NCBI RefSeq assembly: GCF_000420705.1
Contig: NZ_ATVL01000007.1
Span: 930,001-994,000 of the forward strand
Reading direction: 5' to 3'
DNA length: 64,000 nucleotides
Source of the DNA: Hymenobacter norwichensis DSM 15439
GTDB taxonomy: Bacteria > Bacteroidota > Bacteroidia > Cytophagales > Hymenobacteraceae
Below the pieces are notes generated by a model. That model was not told the origin of the DNA. It saw nothing but the letters and a program-made list of their open reading frames with translations, and ran no database searches. Both the position numbers and the translations under genes were made by a program. Below are positions 8,672-15,274 of the stretch, in pieces (within the stretch, counting starts at the first letter, position 1; every line of letters starts with the position of its first letter).

Positions 8672-8700
8672 GAGAGATAGGTATGAGGAAGTGAAAAGAA

Positions 8701-8796
8701 CGTCATGCAGAGCGCAGCGCAGCATCTCGCGTGCTGACGTTGCAGACGGTGACCCAATGACGCCCCGCGAGATGCTGCGCTGCGCTCTGCATGACG
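8701..8796. repeat. Long palindrome, family A copy 2
   Basis: A perfect 31 bp inverted repeat (8701-8731 and 8766-8796) starting CGTCATGCAGAGCGCAGCGC, with a 34-base centre. It shares the 19-mer AGCATCTCGCGTGCTGACG (8721-8739) with copy 3 (37482-37500). It fills the spacer between marC and rnhA and runs to within 30 bp of the rnhA start. Confidence 0.85.
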
Positions 8797-8806
8797 GGCT
8801 AGAGAA

Positions 8807-9367
8807 TCAGAAATTCGATTTAAAGAGCTTAATGGCAATAGCCAGCAGAATCACGCCGAACACGCGACGCAGAATGTCTTCGCCGGCTTTGCCCAGCTTG
8901 CGCTCAATCCAGGCGCTGCTTTTGAGCACGCCGTACACGAATACCAGGTTTAACGCTATGCCCACCAATACGTTAGGGAGTGAATAGGCGGCGCGCAACG
9001 AGAGCAGCGTGGTCATGGTGCCGGCCCCCACAATGATGGGAAACGCCAGCGGCACGATAGAACCCGTAGTGGCCAACGGATTGTGCCGGAACAGTTCGAT
9101 ACCCAGAATCATCTCCATGCCAATGAGGAAGATGATAATAGCACCGGCCAGCGCGAACGACTGATAATCAACGCCAAACAAGCTCAGAATGCTCTGCCCC
9201 AAAAACAGAAATACCACCATGAGCACGCCGGCTACCAGCGTGGCCTTCTCGGACTGAATCCGGCCTTCCCGCTGCCGAATCTGGATGATGATGGGGATGG
9301 AACCCAGCACATCAATCACGGCGAACAACGTGAGCGTGACGGAGAATATTTCCTTGAGACTGAACAT
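8807..9367 (-). CDS. MarC family integral membrane protein
   Basis: A 186-residue protein with six predicted membrane helices, belonging to the MarC/UPF0056 family. Characteristic stretches are LFAVIDVLGSIPI near the N-terminus and PLAFPIIVGAGTMTTLLSL around residues 105-125. The family's transport role is unproven; the old link to multidrug resistance was withdrawn. The start at 9367 (MFSLKEIF) is preferred over an upstream ATG at 9421 that would read through the hairpin repeat at 9385-9466 and add a non-hydrophobic leader. A palindrome lies on each side of the gene. Confidence 0.85.
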   Translation of the reverse strand: MFSLKEIFSVTLTLFAVIDVLGSIPIIIQIRQREGRIQSEKATLVAGVLMVVFLFLGQSILSLFGVDYQSFALAGAIIIFLIGMEMILGIELFRHNPLATTGSIVPLAFPIIVGAGTMTTLLSLRAAYSLPNVLVGIALNLVFVYGVLKSSAWIERKLGKAGEDILRRVFGVILLAIAIKLFKSNF

Positions 9368-9384
9368 ACAGTGAGATAGTGAGG

Positions 9385-9466
9385 TGGTGAAATGGTGAGT
9401 TTGACGTTCGGCTTGCGTCATTTGTGTAAGTGGCGCAGTTCAAACATCAAACTCACCATTTCACCA
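9385..9466. repeat. Word-repeat palindrome, family B copy 1
   Basis: A perfect 20 bp inverted repeat (TGGTGAAATGGTGAGTTTGA at 9385-9404, complement at 9447-9466), extended on the outer side by further GTGAGAT-type words. The centre carries CTTGCGTCATTTGTGTAAG (9412-9430), a reversed variant of the core shared with three other copies. It occupies the spacer between the aminotransferase stop and marC. Confidence 0.8.
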
Positions 9467-9482
9467 TCTCACCATTTCGCCT

Positions 9483-10547
9483 TTACGCGAATTCCTTGGC
9501 GAAGAATTGGACCAGCTGCTCGAAGGCTTCGTCGGGAATGGCGGGGAAATTGGCAATGCGTAGGCTGCCGGCTTTCCAGTTGCCGTAGCCGTTGCCGAGC
9601 TGTAGGCCCTGCGCCAAGGCGCTACGCTTCACCTCGTCGATGAGGGCGGGGGCGGCTTGCAGGCCGATTACGGTGGTCGAGCGGGTTTCCGGGTTGGTGA
9701 TGAGCGGCGTGAGCTGGGTGGCCTGCTCGAAGTAGTCGTAGAGCTTGGTAGCGCGCTCTACTAGGTGCTGGTGCACTGTTTTGATGGGCTCCCGGTCTTG
9801 CAACACGCGGCTCAGAAGATAGATGCCAAGCACGTTGGGGGTGTGCGTGGTCTGGAAGTTGAGCATTTTCTCGTATTGCGCCGTGAGCGAGTTGTAGTGG
9901 CTCCGCTCGTTGATCTGGCGGAACCGGTCCACGGCCCGCGGCGAGAGAATCATCAACGACAAGCCGGCCGGCAACCCAAAGCACTTCTGCACCGAGGCGT
10001 ACCAGATATCGGCCTTGATATACTTCATCTGGATGCCCGCCAACGACGACGTGGCATCCACAGCCAGCAGCGAATTGCCGATGCGGTTGTACAAGTTCAG
10101 GATGAAACTGTCGCGCAGCTGGGTGGCGTTGCTGGTTTCGTTTTGGGTGATGCACACCAAGTCGATTTCCGGGTCGGGGAGGGGCAAGGTGGCTACGTCG
10201 GGCACCTCGTTGGGACCGAACGGGAGGCCGATGGTAGCAGGCCGCAGGGCCTTGGCGTACTCGTACCACTTCTCGCCAAACGCGCCGCTATACAGGTGTA
10301 GGCTCTTGTTGGGCGTCAGGCTCTGAGTGAGAACTTCCCAGCACTCGGTGGCCGAATTCATAAAGAACACGGTGTAGTCCTGTGGAACGTTGAGCTTGTT
10401 TTTCAGCTCGGTTATGGTCTGGCGCATGAGCCCCGTGAACCGTTCGCCCCGGTGCGGAGCCGACAGCCAGCCCTCGTCAAACGCATCTTGCAGATACTGG
10501 CGTACCTGTGGGTACACCTGCGACGGGCCAGGATTGAATGTATACAT
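9483..10547 (-). CDS. Class V aminotransferase, SerC-like
   Basis: A 354-residue PLP enzyme of fold type I, resembling phosphoserine aminotransferase (3-phosphohydroxypyruvate to phosphoserine). It opens with FNPGPSQV, as SerC does. Asp164 (LLAVDATSSLAG) would pair with the pyridine nitrogen and Lys188 (SVQKCFGLPAG) is the Schiff-base lysine. Serine or alanine-glyoxylate aminotransferase are alternatives. AroQ is encoded upstream on the same strand, separated by a palindrome. TACCTTTA (10584-10577), one mismatch from the -7 box, may give it its own promoter. Confidence 0.8.
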   Translation of the reverse strand: MYTFNPGPSQVYPQVRQYLQDAFDEGWLSAPHRGERFTGLMRQTITELKNKLNVPQDYTVFFMNSATECWEVLTQSLTPNKSLHLYSGAFGEKWYEYAKALRPATIGLPFGPNEVPDVATLPLPDPEIDLVCITQNETSNATQLRDSFILNLYNRIGNSLLAVDATSSLAGIQMKYIKADIWYASVQKCFGLPAGLSLMILSPRAVDRFRQINERSHYNSLTAQYEKMLNFQTTHTPNVLGIYLLSRVLQDREPIKTVHQHLVERATKLYDYFEQATQLTPLITNPETRSTTVIGLQAAPALIDEVKRSALAQGLQLGNGYGNWKAGSLRIANFPAIPDEAFEQLVQFFAKEFA

Positions 10548-10591
10548 GAGTTGGAAAGGCTAGAGGAAACGGAAGCGTAAAGGTAGGGGAG

Positions 10592-10697
10592 GTGAAATTG
10601 TGAAGTGTGAAATTGTGAAGTGGTTGTTACAACGCTGCCACTTGCACGGATTGTGCAAACCCATCAACTCCTCATTTCACCACTTCACACTTTCACG
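10592..10697. repeat. Word-repeat palindrome, family B copy 2
   Basis: Imperfect arms of about 28 bp (10592-10620 and 10671-10697) are built from GTGAAATT-GTGAAGT words. The centre has TTGCAC...GTGCAA and a divergent version of the family core (CCACTTGCACGGATTGTGC at 10638-10656). It starts 6 bp after the aroQ stop codon. Confidence 0.75.
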
Positions 10698-10702
10698 CTT
10701 AT

Positions 10703-11149
10703 CTATACCTTAAACCCCAGGCGCTTAGGCCGGAGGCTGTCGAAATACTGCACGGCCAGCCGGTAGCTTTCCAGCTTGAAGCCCGTGATGCTGCCCACGC
10801 AATGCTTGCCGATGAAGCTTTTCTGGCGGAAATCTTCGCGGGCGTGCAGGTTGCTGAGGTGCACCTCCACCACTGGGGCGTTGATGGCCGCTATTGCATC
10901 CCCAAGGGCTACGCTGGTATGGGTGTAACCGCCGGCATTGAGCACGATGCCGTGGTACGTGTAGCCCACTTCGTGCAGCTTATCGAGCAGTTCGCCTTCG
11001 TGGTTGCTTTGGAAATACTCGATGGTGAGGTGGGGGAAAGCGGCACGCAGCTCCGGCAAATAATCGTCGAAGGAGCGGGTGCCGTAGATGCCCGGCTCGC
11101 GCCGACCCAGCAGGTTGAGGTTGGGGCCGTTGAGGATAAGAAGCTGCAT
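10703..11149 (-). CDS. aroQ: 3-dehydroquinate dehydratase, type II
   Basis: Third step of the shikimate pathway: reversible dehydration of 3-dehydroquinate to 3-dehydroshikimate. At 148 residues it has the standard type II length. Motifs are NGPNLNLLG (7-15), catalytic Tyr22 in GIYG, substrate-binding LNAGGYTHTS (70-79) and His97 in VEVHLSN. The gene is complete. It diverges from the lipoprotein gene at 11223 across a 73 bp spacer. Confidence 0.95.
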   Translation of the reverse strand: MQLLILNGPNLNLLGRREPGIYGTRSFDDYLPELRAAFPHLTIEYFQSNHEGELLDKLHEVGYTYHGIVLNAGGYTHTSVALGDAIAAINAPVVEVHLSNLHAREDFRQKSFIGKHCVGSITGFKLESYRLAVQYFDSLRPKRLGFKV

Positions 11150-11222
11150 GTTCAGGACTTAGGGAATGAGTAAGTAAATGGCAGGCGGATAGGCTACAGG
11201 AAAACAAGTAGCTTGCAACACT

Positions 11223-11843
11223 ATGAAAACATTAGCGCATTGCCGCCGCCGGATGGAGAGTTTGCTCCTGGCGTGCTTATTAGTAGTGGGTAGTACTGCC
11301 TGCGATAAAGCAGAAGATAGCGCCAAGGAGAAAATGCCCGATGCCACACAGGAGGGTAAAGGCACATTCGGCTGCCTGGTGGACGGCAAGCTCTGGCTGC
11401 CTTATAACCCCAATTCAGCCAGCATGTTGCCGGCCGACTACACGCTTAAAACCTATACTTTTCCAGTGGGAGCGTCTGGGTTGACAGTGGATATCCAAAA
11501 CCACGGAGCCAACGGCGACAATGCGGGAATTGGCCGTATGAGCCTTTCCTTACGCTCGGCCAGTGCCATTGCGCCGGGCGTGTATACACTGAGCCAAGGC
11601 TTTAGCGCTTCCGCCAACAACAACAACAGCACTACAGCATCGGGGGGGCTTGAACTATACGACACAGTGAACGGCACCGGCGCCGTGACTATCACTAAGG
11701 TTGAGCCTCGCACAAAAACCGTAAACGGAATCACCACCCGCAGCACCATTGTGGCAGGAACGTTTCAGTTCACGGCCCGTAGTCCAAGCGGCAAAACCAT
11801 CACCGTTACGGACGGACGCTTCGATTTGTCGCCCTCTCAGTAA
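11223..11843 (+). CDS. Hypothetical lipoprotein (DUF6252-like)
   Basis: A 206-residue lipoprotein. The hydrophobic signal is at residues ~12-24 and the lipobox GSTAC puts the lipidated Cys at 27. The mature part opens with FGCLVDGKLWLPYN, a pattern I associate with Bacteroidota DUF6252-type proteins, followed by beta-rich repeats and a Ser/Asn tract. No catalytic motif is visible and the function is unknown. The xerD start is 63 bp downstream, so the two may share a transcript. Confidence 0.7.
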   Translation: MKTLAHCRRRMESLLLACLLVVGSTACDKAEDSAKEKMPDATQEGKGTFGCLVDGKLWLPYNPNSASMLPADYTLKTYTFPVGASGLTVDIQNHGANGDNAGIGRMSLSLRSASAIAPGVYTLSQGFSASANNNNSTTASGGLELYDTVNGTGAVTITKVEPRTKTVNGITTRSTIVAGTFQFTARSPSGKTITVTDGRFDLSPSQ

Positions 11844-11906
11844 GCGGTGAAGGAAAGCGCGCAGCTGGCTGGGACCGGTTGGGAGCTGTACTTACCTTTG
11901 GGCTCT

Positions 11907-12809
11907 ATGTCTACTTGGTCAATCACGCTACGTCAGTTCGAGGGGTACTTGCAGCTGGAAAAGTCGCTCTCGGCTAATTCGGTGGAGGCCTACGTGCGCG
12001 ACGTGGGCAAGCTGCGGTATTTCCTGGAAATCCGGCACCTACCCAACAACCCCAAGGAGGTGACTACGGTGCTGCTGCGCGAGTTTCTGGACTGGCTGGG
12101 CGAGCTGGGCATGACGGCTACCTCGCAAGCCCGCACGTTGTCAGGTATCAAGGCGTTTTTCAGCTTCATGATTATGGAGGACCTGCTCACCTTGGACCCC
12201 ACCGACACGCTGGAAGCCCCCAAAACCGGCCGCAAACTCCCCGATACGCTCAGCTACCAAGACATTGTGCAGTTGCTCGAAGCCGTGGACCTAAGTACCG
12301 CCGAAGGTACCCGTAACCGCGCCATTCTAGAAGTGCTCTACAGCTCGGGGTTGCGGGTGAGTGAGCTAACTGAGCTGCGCCTTTCCAATGTATATGTGGA
12401 CCAAGGCTTCGTGCGCGTAACTGGCAAAGGCAACAAGGAGCGCCTCGTGCCCATCGGGCGTGACGCACTGAAACATATGGGTTTGTACCTGCAAGGCATC
12501 CGCTGCCACCTTGATATCAAGCCCGGCAATGAGGACTTTGTATTCCTGAACCGGCGCGGGGCCAAACTCTCGCGCATCATGATTTTCAACATCATCAAAG
12601 ACGCCGCGAAAACGGCGGGGGTGCGCAAAACGATCAGTCCGCATACCTTCCGCCACTCCTTCGCCACCCACCTCATCGAGGGCGGCGCCGACTTACGCGC
12701 GGTGCAGGAAATGTTGGGCCACGAGAGCATCACTACAACCGAAATCTATACCCACCTCGACCGAGACTACCTGCGCCAGGTCATCACCGCCTTCCACCCG
12801 CGCAGCTGA
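11907..12809 (+). CDS. xerD: Tyrosine recombinase XerD
   Basis: A site-specific recombinase that resolves chromosome dimers at dif together with XerC; FtsK, encoded 2.5 kb downstream, normally activates it. The 300-residue protein has a SAM-like N-terminal domain (5-90) and a catalytic domain. The catalytic set is complete and spaced as in E. coli XerD: Arg150, Lys174, His246, Arg249, His272 and the nucleophile Tyr281. ATG 11907 is preferred over the upstream GTG at 11847 because it gives the normal N-terminus. XerC is possible by sequence, but the motif spacing fits XerD. Confidence 0.9.
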   Translation: MSTWSITLRQFEGYLQLEKSLSANSVEAYVRDVGKLRYFLEIRHLPNNPKEVTTVLLREFLDWLGELGMTATSQARTLSGIKAFFSFMIMEDLLTLDPTDTLEAPKTGRKLPDTLSYQDIVQLLEAVDLSTAEGTRNRAILEVLYSSGLRVSELTELRLSNVYVDQGFVRVTGKGNKERLVPIGRDALKHMGLYLQGIRCHLDIKPGNEDFVFLNRRGAKLSRIMIFNIIKDAAKTAGVRKTISPHTFRHSFATHLIEGGADLRAVQEMLGHESITTTEIYTHLDRDYLRQVITAFHPRS

Positions 12810-12836
12810 AAAGCAGTTGTTGCTGGCTTAGCGCAC

Positions 12837-13304
12837 TTACGTAAGTCCAACGGGCTTATCGGTGGGAGGTGCTTTAGGAGTGGGTTTTTCGGTGGCAGCC
12901 CCGTGGCAGCCTCGCAACCAGTCTTCTGCTTCATCCACCGATTCGAAGAGTTGCAGTTCGGTGCCGGCGCTACGGGTCCAGGTGGTGTCCAGGTCGCCGA
13001 CGTTGGCGTCGCCGCCGGGCTGCATAACGTGCGCAACGCAGGCGGGCGGGGGGGTATTGGTGCTGTCCCAGGCGTAACGCAGCCACGTCAGGGAGTCAAA
13101 CCACGGGTTTAGCACCTGGCTGTTGTCGTTGAGAAACAGGGTGGCTGCCGGAGCACTCAGGGTGTTCAACGACGACACGATGCTTTGCAGGGCGTGTTGT
13201 GGGTTGATGAAGCCACGCCATGTAGCGCGTACCCAATGGTTGCAAGGGTCATAATCAACGTGGCAGTACGGCTGCCCGGCTGAAGTCAAAGACAGTTGTG
13301 GCAT
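12837..13304 (-). CDS. Hypothetical protein, STAS/SpoIIAA-like
   Basis: A 155-residue soluble protein without a signal peptide. The pattern (HVDYDPCNHWVRATWRGFIN near the start, then a helix with repeated Leu/Ala, and FESVDEAEDWL near residue 125) resembles the small STAS-like or SpoIIAA-like proteins seen in Hymenobacter and relatives. The C-terminus is a Pro/Lys-rich tail. No conserved phosphorylatable serine is obvious. It is convergent with xerD over a 27 bp gap with no clear terminator. Confidence 0.6.
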   Translation of the reverse strand: MPQLSLTSAGQPYCHVDYDPCNHWVRATWRGFINPQHALQSIVSSLNTLSAPAATLFLNDNSQVLNPWFDSLTWLRYAWDSTNTPPPACVAHVMQPGGDANVGDLDTTWTRSAGTELQLFESVDEAEDWLRGCHGAATEKPTPKAPPTDKPVGLT

Positions 13305-13377
13305 GGAGCAATGCAGAGGAAGGAGGAGAGGTCCTAATTAAGCATTGCAATAGGTGTGAGTGGTAGGAGCGCAGTGG

Positions 13378-13385
13378 TACTTTTG
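13378..13385 (+). promoter_or_regulatory. -7 promoter box upstream of the DUF6044 gene
   Basis: TACTTTTG is an exact TAnnTTTG match. A transcript starting just after it could not include the GTG at 13360, so it supports translation from the GTG at 13408. No well-spaced -33 TTG is seen. Confidence 0.5.
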
Positions 13386-13407
13386 CAACAAATCTAATCA
13401 TTTCACT

Positions 13408-15129
13408 GTGCTATCATCCAGGATTTTGAAAATTCCTCGGCTTTCGCCCTTGCTGTTGGCACTAGTGGGTTTATTGCTGTTTCTACTGCCATACGTGGTT
13501 TTGCGGCAGCACAGTTACATCACGATTGATGATAATCTGGACGCCGAATTTTCCATTCCGTATCTGCTTGTCCAGCAAGACATAGTATTCGACTATCAAG
13601 CCACCACCACACTGCCGGCCATCATGAACGGGCTGCCGCGCAATGCCGTTCGCTCCGGCCTGAGCGTGACGATGCTGCTGTTTGAGGTGCTGCCGCCTTG
13701 GGCGGTGTACCTAGTACAGCAGACGCTGGTTCGGCTGCTAGGGCTGCTGGGCATGTACGCGCTGCTACGGCAAATAGGACTGCGCCAGCCACAGCAACAG
13801 GCTTTGGCGGCGGCGCTAGCGCTGGGCTGGGCGTTGTTGCCCATCTATTCCATGTATGGCCTATCGTTGCTGGGGCAGGCGGGGTTGTTGCTGGCCTTTC
13901 TAGCAGTGCGGCGCGGTGTGGCGCGGTGGTGGCACTGGGTTATTATTGCCGGGTTTCCGCTGTGGAGCACATTTGTGTTTGTGGGTCCGTTTGTGCTCAC
14001 GGCGCTGGGCTTGCTAACGCTCTGCGACTGGCGAACCACCAGCCGCCTGAACTGGCGCTTGGTAGTAGGGCTGGGTTTGCTGTTGGTTATGTACGTGGTG
14101 GTCGAGTGGCCCTTGTTCTACTCGCTGCTGTTCAAGCAGTTCGTGCCGCACCGGCTGGAGTTCGACATGCGGCGCCTGACTCCTATGGGGCTAGTGGCCG
14201 GGCTGCGTAGCTCCGCGCAGTTCTTTTTGTTTGGGCAATACCACGCCAGCCGTTTTCTGCGGTTGGCGGCGCTGCTGGCCGTAGGAGTGGCGGTGGTGCT
14301 TGCTCCAACTGAGCGGCGGCCGGTGCTGGGCCGGCGGTTAGCGGTATTGCTGCTGGCCTTGGGCGGGCTAGCACTGTTTAGTGGCTTCTATCCGCAGCTG
14401 GTAGCGGCGGCGCAAACGCGCTTGCCTGCTGTTGGGGTGTTCAACTTTGGGCGGTTTCACTACCTCACGCCGCTGCTGTGGTTTGCGGTACTGGCGTTGG
14501 CACTGCGCGAAGTGTCGGGCCGCTGGCAGGTGGGGCTGGTGGGGTTGCAGCTGCTGGTTGGGCTGGGGATGAACCCAGAGTGGCTTAATAACCTGCGCGA
14601 GCTAGCCGGCTACCCCAAACCCAACGAGCCGACGTACGCCGAATATGTGAGTGAACCGTTGTTCCAAGCCGTGCAACAGGCCGTGCAGCGCCAAACCGGC
14701 CTGCAACCCGCGCAGTACCGGGTGGTGTGTCTGGGGTTTCCGCCGGCCGTGGCTCAACTCAACAACTTCTACACCCTGGACTCCTACCAGAACAACTACC
14801 CGCTGCCGTATAAGTACCAGTTCCGGCCGCTCATTGCCGGAGAGCTGGCCAAAAGCCCCACCCTGCAAACGTACTTCGATGCCTGGGGCAACCGATGCTA
14901 CGCGTTTTCTGCCGAGTTGGGCAAGGATTTTCGGGTGGGTGCGTTTCAACGCCGCGTAGTGCAGGATTTCACGTTCGATACCCCTAACTTCCGCAAGTTA
15001 GGCGGGCGCTATGTGCTGTCAGCGGCTCATCTGGCCCAACCGGGCCGTACCGGATTGCGTTTGGTTGGCGTGTTCACGCGGCCCGACGCGTACTGGCAGA
15101 TTTACTTATATGAAGCGTTGCAACAATGA
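13408..15129 (+). CDS. DUF6044 family polytopic membrane protein
   Basis: A 573-residue protein with about ten hydrophobic helices in the first ~400 residues and a soluble C-terminal part. The sequence resembles the DUF6044 (Bacillus YkoS-like) family, which has a glycosyltransferase-like layout but no proven activity. The early YITIDDNLDAEFSIPYLL segment with its acidic pair is a typical extracytoplasmic loop of GT-C-type folds. The start is a GTG at 13408, chosen because a -7 promoter box lies just upstream. It stands alone between the convergent hypothetical gene and ftsK. Confidence 0.7.
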   Translation: MLSSRILKIPRLSPLLLALVGLLLFLLPYVVLRQHSYITIDDNLDAEFSIPYLLVQQDIVFDYQATTTLPAIMNGLPRNAVRSGLSVTMLLFEVLPPWAVYLVQQTLVRLLGLLGMYALLRQIGLRQPQQQALAAALALGWALLPIYSMYGLSLLGQAGLLLAFLAVRRGVARWWHWVIIAGFPLWSTFVFVGPFVLTALGLLTLCDWRTTSRLNWRLVVGLGLLLVMYVVVEWPLFYSLLFKQFVPHRLEFDMRRLTPMGLVAGLRSSAQFFLFGQYHASRFLRLAALLAVGVAVVLAPTERRPVLGRRLAVLLLALGGLALFSGFYPQLVAAAQTRLPAVGVFNFGRFHYLTPLLWFAVLALALREVSGRWQVGLVGLQLLVGLGMNPEWLNNLRELAGYPKPNEPTYAEYVSEPLFQAVQQAVQRQTGLQPAQYRVVCLGFPPAVAQLNNFYTLDSYQNNYPLPYKYQFRPLIAGELAKSPTLQTYFDAWGNRCYAFSAELGKDFRVGAFQRRVVQDFTFDTPNFRKLGGRYVLSAAHLAQPGRTGLRLVGVFTRPDAYWQIYLYEALQQ

Positions 15130-15247
15130 ATTTCTGCAATAATTAAACAAAGAGTTTTCATGCTAATGAGTTGCCGCTAAGTAATGTGCAACCCAAACTC
15201 CTTGTTTCACTATTTTAGGGTTTCACCGTTGCGCCGCCGGAAATGCC

Positions 15248-15255
15248 TAAATTTG
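15248..15255 (+). promoter_or_regulatory. -7 promoter box for ftsK
   Basis: TAAATTTG is an exact TAnnTTTG match ending 19 bp before the ftsK ATG. A TTG at 15229-15231 lies 16 bp upstream, slightly closer than the usual -33 spacing. Confidence 0.5.
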
Positions 15256-15274
15256 GCTCTTTGGTGCGTTTAGA

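Noticed and set aside
7637-8796. Insertion sequence or MITE with terminal inverted repeats
   Set aside because: The arms are separated by only 15-34 bases, no target duplication is visible and no transposase fragment exists. The elements are compact hairpins rather than IS ends.
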